From positions 113,811 through 177,810 of the forward strand of contig JAKAUN010000006.1 of the NCBI GenBank assembly GCA_021817605.1: a stretch of DNA of 64,000 nt. The letters are read 5' to 3'. The position numbers were made by a program, and so were the translations under genes. Each line of letters opens with the position of its first letter. Position 1 is the stretch's first letter. Below the pieces are notes generated by a model, which was given only the letters and a program-made list of their open reading frames with translations, was not told the DNA's origin and searched no databases. The DNA comes from Thermoplasmata archaeon (GTDB taxonomy: Archaea > Thermoplasmatota > Thermoplasmata > Lutacidiplasmatales > UBA184). Below are positions 9,746 to 16,973 of this stretch, piece by piece.

Positions 9746-11035
9746 ACCCACGCGCACCGGCGCTCCCGAGAACGCCGGCTCGCTGCCGCCTCCCTCGAGC
9801 TACCGGGCCCTCTTCGCGAACGGCGACTATCTCCGCCTGTTCAGCGCGGGCCTCGCCTCGGTCGCCGGCTCGGCGATCGCCGTCGTCTCCGTCACCTGGA
9901 TCGTCGCCGAGGCGACCGGCTCGTTCCTCGCCGTAGGGCTCCTCGGCGCCTCCTAGACGCTCGCCTCGATCGTCTTCAGCGTCTTCGCCGGGGCCCTGGT
10001 CGACCGCTACGACCCTCGTCGGCTGATGGTCGTCTCCGACCTCGTCCGCGCGGCGGCGATGGTGCTCTCGGCGGTGGAGCTGCTCCTCTGCGGGTTCTCC
10101 CTTACGGTTCTCCTCGGAGCCTACGCGGTGGTGGGGGCGCTCAGCAGCCTGTTCAGCCCCGCGGAGAACGCGGCCATACCGCGTCTGGTCCCGAGCGAGC
10201 ATACCTCGAGCGCGAACGGGCTCGTGAGCTCGACACGCTCGGCGCTTTGCTTCGCCGGCGCGGGGGCTGGCGGCGCGCTCATTGTCGGCGTGGGACCGGT
10301 CGCGGGCATCCTCGTGAACGCCGCGACCTTCCTTCTCTCGGCCGCCCTGCTCGGGGGGTCCGTCCGGTTCCCGTGGCGAGGCCGGTGGGACGCGCGGTGC
10401 GGCAGACCTATCTACGGGACATCGGCGCCGGGTTCCGCTGGCTGGTCGGGGCCCGAGGCTTCTTCCAGCTCACCCTCTCGGCGACGGTCTTCAATTTCTG
10501 CTCGACGCTCATCGGCGCCTTCCTCGTCTTCTACGCCACGTCCGTGCTCCACGGCTCGGCGGGGACCTTCGCGCTCCTTCTCGCCTTCGAGGTCGCCGGG
10601 ACCGGCGTGGGCGCGCTCCTGGTCGCTCCGACGCGGGCGCTGCGCTTCGCGGGGCTCGCCTGGACGGTCCCCTTGGGCGTGCTCTCCGGCGCCGTCGCCC
10701 AGGCGCTCGCTCTCGCTCCGTCGGCCCCTACCGCCTTCGTCGCGCTCTTCGCCCTCGGGACCTTCGGGGGGTTCGCCGGCACGGCCTGGCTCACCGCCGC
10801 TCAGCCGCTCGTCCCGCGGGAGATGCAGGGGCGCTACTTCGGCATCGACAACCTGGGAAGCGTCGCGATCGTCCCGGCCGCGCAGGTCGGAGGAGCTCTT
10901 CGGCTCGGGGCCTTCGGCATCCTTCCGACCAACCTCGCGGTCGCGGCCGTCTGGACGGTCGCCGGGGCCCTCTTCCTTCTCCCGCGCTCGCTCCGCGGCC
11001 TCGGGGCGCGGGCCGTCCCCTTGCGGAGCGGCTAG
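9735..11035 (+). pseudogene. MFS transporter, broken by a nonsense codon and a frameshift
   Basis: Three consecutive segments encode one 12-helix major facilitator protein of the EntS-like exporter type. Translation from TTG 9735, overlapping the upstream stop, runs to a TAG at 9954. The same frame then continues through FAGALVDRYDPRRLMVV and about 130 more residues. Near 10365-10385 the coding frame shifts by one (one base missing or two extra), and the rest continues to 11035 with GRYFGIDNLGSVAIVPA. In the intact relative at 61466-62731 the residue aligned with the TAG is glutamine, so a single CAG to TAG change explains the stop. Two lesions favour a true pseudogene, but assembly error in a high-GC draft is possible. 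Confidence 0.85.
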
Positions 11036-11856
11036 CCTCCGTAGCGCCGCCGCCGCAGCTGGAAGGTGCGGATCGCCCGAAGGAACTCAAGATGGGTGAG
11101 CCCCGGCCAGAGCACGTCGGAGAAGTAGAGCTCGCTGTAGGCGGACTGCCAGAGCAGAAAGTTCGAGATCCGCTCCTCGCCGCTCGTGCGGAAGATCAGG
11201 TCGGGGTCGGGGAGGTCGCGGGTGTAGAGGTGGCGGGAGACCGCCTCCGAGTCGATCGCCTCGGGGGTAAGCTTGCCCTCGCTCACCTCCCGCGCGAGGG
11301 CCCGGATCGCCTGGACGATCTCGTCCCGACCGCCGTAGCCTAAAGCGACGTTGTAGAGGTAGTCGGAGTAGTCCCGGGTCGCCGCCTCGGCGATGTCGAT
11401 CGCCTCGCGCACGTGCGGGGCGAGCAGCTCGCGGTTGCCGATCACCCGGACCCGGATGCGGTGGCGGTGGACGCGCTCGTCGACGGCGATCTGACGGAGG
11501 CTGCGGTCGAACAGGTCCATGAGCCCCTCGATCTCCTCGGACGGACGACTGAGGTTCTCCGTGGAGAGGGCGTAGACGGTGAGGATGCGGATGCCGAGGT
11601 CGAGGCACCAGTTGAGCAGCTCTTCGAGCGTGTCGCGTCCTTTCTCGTGGCCGTTCCGCACGTCGAGCCCGCGGGCTTCGGCGAACCGGCGGTTGCCGTC
11701 CATGATGATGGCCAGGTGACGCGGCACCGGCTCGGCCTTCACGAGCTCGAGGAGCCGCTTCTCGGTAAGGTCGCGCAGCGCGTCGGAGACGACCTGCGAG
11801 AACGGAGGGACGCGCTCCTTGCGCGGGGGATTCGAGCGGGCCACGGAACCGACCAT
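11032..11856 (-). CDS. uppS: Isoprenyl (cis-polyprenyl) diphosphate synthase, UppS family
   Basis: This cis-prenyltransferase extends an allylic diphosphate with isopentenyl diphosphate to make the polyprenyl/dolichyl carrier for archaeal glycosylation. The catalytic signature is HLAIIMDGNRRFAE, with Asp at about residue 53. Next come GHEKGRDTLEELLNWCLDLGI and LTVYALSTENLSRP, then YNVALGYGGRDEIVQAI. The C-terminus has the substrate-binding LPDPDLIFRTSGEERISNF and QSAYSELYF. At 274 aa it is a normal archaeal length. It is convergent with the MFS pseudogene and overlaps it by 4 nt. The tRNA-Asp lies just upstream on the same strand. The presence of a large sequon-rich surface protein in this window fits a need for such a carrier. 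Confidence 0.96.
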   Translation of the reverse strand: MVGSVARSNPPRKERVPPFSQVVSDALRDLTEKRLLELVKAEPVPRHLAIIMDGNRRFAEARGLDVRNGHEKGRDTLEELLNWCLDLGIRILTVYALSTENLSRPSEEIEGLMDLFDRSLRQIAVDERVHRHRIRVRVIGNRELLAPHVREAIDIAEAATRDYSDYLYNVALGYGGRDEIVQAIRALAREVSEGKLTPEAIDSEAVSRHLYTRDLPDPDLIFRTSGEERISNFLLWQSAYSELYFSDVLWPGLTHLEFLRAIRTFQLRRRRYGG

Positions 11857-11899
11857 GCAGCCACCGAGGATAAGCCGTCTCGGCCGAGCGCGGGAGAGG

Positions 11900-12004
11900 C
11901 GCCCTGGTCGGGAGTTCCGGCACGGAGGGGGGACCCTCCGTCGCCTTCGAACCCGAGTCCCAGGCTCGACAGACCTAGATCCTAGACCACTAGACTACCA
12001 GGGC
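11900..12004 (-). tRNA. tRNA-Asp (GTC) with an intron in the T-loop
   Basis: On the minus strand a cloverleaf starts at 12004 with acceptor GCCCTGG, TA at positions 8-9, a D-arm, anticodon stem TAGGT/GCCTG and loop CTGTCGA with anticodon GTC. A T-stem TCGGG and TTCGAA follow. The expected CCCGA half of the T-stem and the CCAGGGC acceptor strand do not follow directly; they appear 32 nt later (11901-11912), with G as discriminator (11900), as expected for Asp. Removing 11914-11945 gives a 73-nt tRNA with the consensus TTCGAAT T-loop. A TATA-like TTCATAG lies 27-33 nt upstream. CCA is not encoded. Confidence 0.85.
11914..11945 (-). other. tRNA-Asp intron (T-loop, about position 59/60)
   Basis: This 32-nt insert lies between the two halves of the T-loop. 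It folds as a hairpin: GGC, GA bulge, CGGAGGG, loop TCCC, CCCTCCG, T bulge, GCC. A GC-rich helix next to small bulges at the exon joints resembles the bulge-helix-bulge substrates of archaeal tRNA splicing endonuclease, but I could not confirm a canonical 3-4-3 arrangement by eye. The exact joint could shift by one base. Confidence 0.75.
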
Positions 12005-12030
12005 AGCCTCGGGGGCCTAACCGCCCCGTG

Positions 12031-12038
12031 CTATGAAC
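12031..12038 (-). promoter_or_regulatory. TATA-like box for tRNA-Asp
   Basis: The minus strand reads GTTCATAG, 27-34 nt before the tRNA 5' end, the expected spacing for an archaeal tRNA promoter with transcription starting a few bases before the mature end. Confidence 0.5.
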
Positions 12039-12185
12039 CTTGCCTCGCGTACGGGTCCGCGGCGCCGAACCTTGCTCGAGGGCGACGGGGGTCGGGAGGA
12101 GGCCCGGGCGGGCCTGCTGCGCGTGGAGCCCGGGGTTTTTGTACCCCCTCTCCCGCTGGCATCCAACCGTGCGGAGGTGCCCACG

Positions 12186-12338
12186 ATGAGCGCAGCGTCA
12201 GCATGGTCCGCGACGGTCCTCGCCGGTCTCGGCCTGGTGCTCGGGCTTCACCACTTCGGCTACAACGTCTCGGCTCTGGTCGGCGGGGTCCTCCACGGCG
12301 TCGAACACTTTCTCGGTCTTCCCGTCCTGCCCACCTAA
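12186..12338 (+). CDS. Small single-pass membrane protein of unknown function (50 aa)
   Basis: I do not recognise this family. The ATG at 12186 is preceded by GGAGGTG seven bases away, the clearest Shine-Dalgarno in this part of the window. The product is 50 aa: a polar start (MSAASAWS), then a hydrophobic stretch ATVLAGLGLVLGL, an HHFGYN turn, and a second amphipathic segment VSALVGGVLHGVEHFLGLPVL. It could be one membrane helix plus an amphipathic helix. Four histidines (HH, H, H) are notable for such a small protein. It is convergent with mtnA (22 nt apart) and divergent from tRNA-Asp. The frame is open further upstream, but that part is Arg/Pro-rich and unlikely to be coding. Confidence 0.6.
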   Translation: MSAASAWSATVLAGLGLVLGLHHFGYNVSALVGGVLHGVEHFLGLPVLPT

Positions 12339-12359
12339 GGCGGGGAGACCCCCCAACCC

Positions 12360-13355
12360 TCAGCCGGCACGGGCGCGTCGGTCGAGCAACCGCGCGATCC
12401 CACCGGGCTTCACCGCGCCGTCCGGCGTGAAGAACTCGGTAACGAAGCGCGAAGGCGTCACGTCGAACGCCGGATTGCGCGCGCGGCTCGCGCGCGGGGC
12501 GAGACGGACGCCCCGGACGGAGAGGACCTCCTCTTCGCCCCGCTCCTCGACCGGGATGGAGCGTCCGTCGGCGCAGCGCGCGTCGAAGGTGCTCCACGGC
12601 GCCGCGACGTAGAACGGGACCGAGTTCTCGCGCGCGACCACGGCCTTCTCGTAGGTGCCGATCTTGTTGGCGAAGTCGCCGTTGCGCGCGATGCGATCGG
12701 CTCCCACGACCACCGCGTCGACCTCGCCGCGGGAGAGGTAGTAGCCCGCCGCGTTGTCGACGATGATGGCGTGCGGGATCCCGTCGCGGGCCAGCTCCCA
12801 GGCCGTGAGCCGCGAGCCCTGGAGGAGCGGGCGGGTCTCGTCGACGAGGACCGTGAGGCGAGCGCCCCGCTCGCAGGCCACGCGGATCGGCGCGAGGGCC
12901 GTGCCCCACTCGACGGTGGCGAGCGCCCCCGCGTTGCAGTGGGTGAGCACCGTCGAGGCCCGACGGAGCCTCGGAGCCCCGGCGAGGCCGATGCGGCGGC
13001 ACTCCTCGACGATCTCCTGGCGGTAGGCGTCGGCGGCCGCGAGCGTCTCTTCTCCGTCGGCCCACGCCCGCCGGACCGTTTCGATCCCGACGAAGAGGTC
13101 GTGGGCGGTCGGACGGGTGCTCCCGAGGAGGTCGGCGGCCCGGTCGGGGCCGAGGCGGCCGCCGCGCTGCGCGAGGACCATCCCGTAGGCCGCGGCGACG
13201 CCGATCGCCGGCGCGCCACGCACGGCCATCGTGCGGATCGCCTCGGCGACCTCTTCCGCCTGGCGGAGCCGGAGCACCCTTCGTCGCCCGGGGAGCTCGC
13301 GCTGGTCGAGGAGGCAAAGCGCGCCGTCGCGGAACCAGAGGGCACGCACCGTCAC
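12360..13355 (-). CDS. mtnA: MtnA / ribose-1,5-bisphosphate isomerase-like sugar phosphate isomerase
   Basis: This aldose-ketose isomerase of the eIF2B-like MtnA family converts 5-methylthioribose-1-phosphate to the ribulose form in methionine or methylthioadenosine salvage. Conserved features are RTMAVRGAPAIGVAAAYGM at about 41-59, LTHCNAGALATV with the catalytic cysteine at about 140, and VVVGADRIARNGDFANKIGTY with the catalytic aspartate at about 220. The length of 331 aa fits. The start is a GTG at 13355 with GGAGGG about 6 nt upstream, inside the end of the phosphofructokinase gene, 9 nt after its stop. It is the last gene of the gcvPA operon. Archaeal members can act on related pentose substrates (AMP pathway), so the substrate is less certain than the fold. 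Confidence 0.88.
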   Translation of the reverse strand: MTVRALWFRDGALCLLDQRELPGRRRVLRLRQAEEVAEAIRTMAVRGAPAIGVAAAYGMVLAQRGGRLGPDRAADLLGSTRPTAHDLFVGIETVRRAWADGEETLAAADAYRQEIVEECRRIGLAGAPRLRRASTVLTHCNAGALATVEWGTALAPIRVACERGARLTVLVDETRPLLQGSRLTAWELARDGIPHAIIVDNAAGYYLSRGEVDAVVVGADRIARNGDFANKIGTYEKAVVARENSVPFYVAAPWSTFDARCADGRSIPVEERGEEEVLSVRGVRLAPRASRARNPAFDVTPSRFVTEFFTPDGAVKPGGIARLLDRRARAG

Positions 13356-13364
13356 GGAGCCCTC

Positions 13365-14384
13365 CTAGGCGTCGAAGGTGTGCAGGAGGTCGAGCCAGGA
13401 GGCCGGGACGACCTTGGGACCCGCGAGCGCCTCGGAAAGCGGGAGGCCCACCACCTCCTCGCCGTGGACGACGGCGACCTCGCCGAACCGTCCGTGGAGG
13501 ACGAGGTCGACCGCCGCGGCTCCGAGCCGGGTCGCGAGGATACGGTCGAACACCTCCGGAGGACCGCCGCGTTGGATGTGCCCGATCTGGGCGCTGCGCG
13601 CCTCGACGCCGGTCTTCGCCTCGATCCTGCGCGCGATCTCGGCGCCGACCCCGCGCATGCGCAGGAGCTCGTGGCCGAACTCGTCGCGTTGGGCGCTCTC
13701 TCCCCGCTCGCCGAGGTCGATCCCCTCGCTCGCGACGACGAGCGCATGGCCCCGTGCCGCGACCGCCGCCCGCACCCGCGCGAGCAGCGCCGCCTCGTCG
13801 AACGGCTCCTCCGGCAGCAGCGTCGCGTCCGCGCCTCCCGCCAGGCCGGTCACGAGGGCGACCCAGCCGGCGTGGCGTCCCATGACTTCGAGGACGACCG
13901 CGCGATGGTGGCTCGAGGCCGTGTCGCGCAGGCGCTCGAGTGCGTCGACCGCGACCGCCGACGCCGAGTAAAATCCGAACGTCCAGTCGGTGCCGCGGAC
14001 GTCGTTGTCCATCGTCTTGGGGACGCCGACGACCTTGCCGCCCCGCTCGTGGAGGGCCCGGGCCGCCGAGAGCGTGTCGTCGCCGCCGATGGCGATGAGC
14101 GCGTCGATCTTCTCCCGCTCGAGCGTCGCGAGGACCTTGAGGGCATCCTCTTCGCGGCCGAACGGGTTGGTCCTCGAGCTGCCGAGGATCGTTCCCCCGC
14201 GACCGAGGATCCCCTCGACATCGGAGGCTGCGAGGGGGCGGCTGAGGCCGTCACGCACGCCTTTCCATCCGTCGAGGAATCCCACGGACTCGTGGCCGAA
14301 GCGCGCCGCGCGGCGGACGACCGCTCGGACGGCGGCGTTGAGGCCGGGGCAGTCGCCACCGCCGGTGAGGACGCCGAACCTCAC
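13365..14384 (-). CDS. pfp: 6-phosphofructokinase, probably pyrophosphate-dependent
   Basis: This family-A phosphofructokinase interconverts fructose 6-phosphate and fructose 1,6-bisphosphate. The phosphate-donor loop is MRFGVLTGGGDCPGLNAAVR. The next key motif reads GGDDTL (residues 100-105), where ATP enzymes have GGDGS; an aspartate here is the known hallmark of PPi use. VPKTMDNDV follows, with the lysine typical of PPi enzymes. NRIL-like contacts appear later as EVFDRILATRLG, and GHIQRGG is present. The length of 339 aa is normal. It starts at a GTG overlapping the peptidase stop (GTGA). Most archaea use ADP-dependent enzymes, so this is a distinctive carbon-metabolism gene. Donor use is inferred from two residues only. 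Confidence 0.92.
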   Translation of the reverse strand: MRFGVLTGGGDCPGLNAAVRAVVRRAARFGHESVGFLDGWKGVRDGLSRPLAASDVEGILGRGGTILGSSRTNPFGREEDALKVLATLEREKIDALIAIGGDDTLSAARALHERGGKVVGVPKTMDNDVRGTDWTFGFYSASAVAVDALERLRDTASSHHRAVVLEVMGRHAGWVALVTGLAGGADATLLPEEPFDEAALLARVRAAVAARGHALVVASEGIDLGERGESAQRDEFGHELLRMRGVGAEIARRIEAKTGVEARSAQIGHIQRGGPPEVFDRILATRLGAAAVDLVLHGRFGEVAVVHGEEVVGLPLSEALAGPKVVPASWLDLLHTFDA

Positions 14385-15490
14385 GCCGGGACCTCGAGGT
14401 AGCCGCGGGGAGCGGTGGTGAGCATCCGGTAGCCGTCGTGCGTCACGACCACGTCGTCCTCGATGCGGACGCCCCCCTTTCCCGGGAGGTAGATCCCCGG
14501 CTCGACCGTGAAGACCATCGCCTCCTCGAGGGGATCGTCGACCTTCGGCCCGTAGTGCCATCCGTCGTGGACCGCGAGGCCGATGGAGTGGCCGACCCCG
14601 TGGATGAGGCGTCCTTTGAACGGCGAGGCATCGATGACCGCCGCGGCGGCGTTGTGGACGTCCTTCGCGGCGACCCCGGGGCGGATGGTCGCCAGCGCGG
14701 CCTCCTGCGCCCTCTCCACGGTGAGGTGGACCTCGCGCATCTCGGGGTCCGCGGGCCCGAAGCGGAACGAGCGGGTGATGTCGCTGGCGTAGCGCCGGTA
14801 GAAGGCGCCAAAGTCGCAGACGATCGAGCTTCCCGGGGCGAGGCGCGTGGAGGCACCCGGAGCGTAGTGGGGCTCGGCGCCGTGCGCGCCGAAGGCGACG
14901 ATCGTCCCGAAGGAGCGCCCGCTCGCCCCGTGGCGGTTCATGCGGTACTCGATCTCGCTCGCGAGGTCGAGCTCGGAGATCCCGGGCTTCAGCAGGGAAG
15001 GGATCTCGCGGCCGACCTTCGAACCGATCTCCGCGGCCCGCCCGAGACGCTCGATCTCCTCCGCGTCCTTGATCGCGCGGGCCTTGCGGATCGCCGCGGA
15101 GGCGTCGACCCACGTCACCGACGGAAGGGCCTTCGCCAGGCGCTCGTACCAGGCATGCGTGAGCTCCTGGTAGTTGAGCCCCACCCGGGCCGCCCCGTCC
15201 AAGAGCTTCGGGAGCATCGTCTCGGCGCTGTCGCGCTCGACGGTGTGGACCCGGGCGGACGGGTCGACCTTGGCCGCCGCGTGGGCGCTCTCGGCCTCGA
15301 GCGGCGAGGTGAGCACGTCGAGCTGCCCGTCCGGGTGGCCCACGGCGACCGACCCCTCGAAGAGGCCGCTCGGCGCGTCGAAGAAGTAGAAGAAGCTCTG
15401 GTCGAGGTGGGGATCCACCGAGTTCGCTATCAGGAGGGCATCGACCGGCTTGTCAAGCCCTTCGAAGGTCTTGAGCACTCGCGCTTTCAT
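14381..15490 (-). CDS. M24 family metallopeptidase (Xaa-Pro dipeptidase-like)
   Basis: This is a pita-bread-fold metallopeptidase, probably an Xaa-Pro dipeptidase or aminopeptidase that clears proline-containing peptides. The N-terminal creatinase-like domain covers about residues 1-140. The catalytic domain shows the five metal ligands: VCDFGAFYRRYASDITRSF (two Asp), GRLIHGVGHSIGL (His), VFTVEPGIYLPG (Glu) and GGVRIEDDVVV (Glu). From ATG 15490 it is 369 aa. The frame opens earlier, to 15577, but that would extend the overlap with gcvPB from 38 to 125 nt, so the shorter start is preferred. It sits between gcvPB and pfp in one operon. The exact peptide specificity is unknown. Confidence 0.93.
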   Translation of the reverse strand: MKARVLKTFEGLDKPVDALLIANSVDPHLDQSFFYFFDAPSGLFEGSVAVGHPDGQLDVLTSPLEAESAHAAAKVDPSARVHTVERDSAETMLPKLLDGAARVGLNYQELTHAWYERLAKALPSVTWVDASAAIRKARAIKDAEEIERLGRAAEIGSKVGREIPSLLKPGISELDLASEIEYRMNRHGASGRSFGTIVAFGAHGAEPHYAPGASTRLAPGSSIVCDFGAFYRRYASDITRSFRFGPADPEMREVHLTVERAQEAALATIRPGVAAKDVHNAAAAVIDASPFKGRLIHGVGHSIGLAVHDGWHYGPKVDDPLEEAMVFTVEPGIYLPGKGGVRIEDDVVVTHDGYRMLTTAPRGYLEVPA

Positions 15491-16973
15491 GCCCTTCGGG
15501 GAGGGGCGCGGGTCTTTCAACGTTTCTCCCGGCGGCCCTCTGGTCCTTCCAGGAGAGGACCGGCTCGCGAGCGGCACGCACCTCGTCGATGCGTCCGACG
15601 GAGAGGCTTCGCGGCGCCCGACGGAGGTTCTCCGGGGTGTCGGCGAGCGCCCGCTCGATCGCGTCGCCGAAGGCGTCGAGGTCCCTCTTGGATTCGGTCT
15701 CGGGCAGCTCGATCATGAGCGACTCCTCGACGAGCGACGGGAAGTAGACGGTCGGGGCATGGACCCCCTCGTCCAGGAGCCTCTTGGCGAGGTCGATCGT
15801 GCGCACGCCGCGTTCCTTGAGCGGGGCACCGGAGAGCACGAACTCGTGCTTGACCAGCGAGCGGAACGGGCGGGGAAGCAGCTTGCCGAGCCTCGAGGCC
15901 ATGTAGTTCGAGTTGAGGACCGAACGTCGGGCGACGTGGCGGAGACCGTCCTCGCCATGGGCGAGGGCAAAGGCATAGGCCCTCAGGTCGAGGCCAAAGT
16001 TGCCGTAGGCGAGCTTCACCTTGCCGATCGACTTCGGCCGGTCGTAGTCGAGCCGGTAGCGTCGCCCGCTGCGGACCACGCGAGGGACCGGAAGGTACGG
16101 GGCGAGCGTCTCGTTCGCAGCGAGGACGCCGGCGCCGGGGCCGCCGCCCCCGTGCGGGGTGGCGAAGGTCTTGTGGAGGTTCAGGTGAGCGACGTCGAAG
16201 CCCATCCTTCCCGGGCTCGTGATGCCGAGGATCGCGTTGAGGTTCGCCCCGTCGTAGTAGAGCATCGCCCCCGCGGCGTGGACCGCCTCGGCGATCTCGA
16301 GGATCTCGCTCTCGAACAGGCCGGCGGTGTTCGGGTTGGTGAGCATGAAGCAGGCCGTGCGGTCGGAGAGGGCCTCCTTGAGCGCCGGAAGGTGGACGCA
16401 TCCGTCCACGGAGCGGATCTCGCGGGTCGTGAACCCGGCCATCGCCGCCGACGCGGGGTTGGTCCCATGGGCGGTGTCGGGGACGAGCACCTCGGTCCGC
16501 CGGTCGAGCTCGCCACGGTCGCGGTGATAGGCACGGATCATGAGCAGGGCGACGTACTCGCCGTGGGCCCCGGCGGCCGGCTGGAGGCTCACCTCGGGAA
16601 GCCCGGTGACCTTGGCGAGGATCCGCTCGAGGCGGTACATGATCTCGAGCGAGCCCTGAGCGGTCGCCTCGGGCTGCCGAGGGTGCATCTGGGCGGCTCC
16701 CGGGCGCCGGGCGAGCAGCTCGGAGACCTTCGGATTGTACTTCATCGTGCACGAGCCGAGAGGGTACGGGCCCGAGTCGATCCCGAAGTTCATCTGCGAG
16801 AGCCTCGTGTAATGGCGGACGATCGCCGGCTCGCTGAGCTCGGGCCAGCGGACCGCGCTACGCCGGCGGAACCCCTCCGGGACCCCGGGGATCGGCGGCG
16901 GCGCCTCGAGCGACGGTTCGCGGGCGACCTCCCAGAGGGGCGGCTCGTCCCAGCGGGCCTGACGGTAGCTCAT
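15453..16973 (-). CDS. gcvPB: Glycine dehydrogenase (decarboxylating) subunit 2
   Basis: This is the PLP-carrying half of the split P-protein of the glycine cleavage system, which decarboxylates glycine and passes an aminomethyl group to the lipoyl H-protein. Conserved parts include LGSCTMKYNPKV, DTAHGTNPASAAMAGF, MLTNPNTAGLFE, and the PLP lysine in LNLHKTFATPHGGGGPGAG. At 506 aa from ATG 16973 it has the usual length. The ATG overlaps the gcvPA stop (ATGA), a translational-coupling arrangement; another in-frame start at 16997 would lie inside gcvPA. H- and T-proteins are not encoded nearby in this window. Confidence 0.97.
   Translation of the reverse strand: MSYRQARWDEPPLWEVAREPSLEAPPPIPGVPEGFRRRSAVRWPELSEPAIVRHYTRLSQMNFGIDSGPYPLGSCTMKYNPKVSELLARRPGAAQMHPRQPEATAQGSLEIMYRLERILAKVTGLPEVSLQPAAGAHGEYVALLMIRAYHRDRGELDRRTEVLVPDTAHGTNPASAAMAGFTTREIRSVDGCVHLPALKEALSDRTACFMLTNPNTAGLFESEILEIAEAVHAAGAMLYYDGANLNAILGITSPGRMGFDVAHLNLHKTFATPHGGGGPGAGVLAANETLAPYLPVPRVVRSGRRYRLDYDRPKSIGKVKLAYGNFGLDLRAYAFALAHGEDGLRHVARRSVLNSNYMASRLGKLLPRPFRSLVKHEFVLSGAPLKERGVRTIDLAKRLLDEGVHAPTVYFPSLVEESLMIELPETESKRDLDAFGDAIERALADTPENLRRAPRSLSVGRIDEVRAAREPVLSWKDQRAAGRNVERPAPLPEGHESASAQDLRRA

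Noticed and set aside
9954..9956. TAG within the MFS gene read as pyrrolysine or recoded stop
   Set aside because: TAG is the ordinary stop of many genes here (thermosome, tfb, phosphofructokinase), the residue in the relative is Gln, and the same gene also has a frameshift.
11900..11960. tRNA-Asp taken as a truncated or broken tRNA
   Set aside because: The missing half of the T-arm and the acceptor strand are found after a hairpin insert, which fits an intron better than decay.
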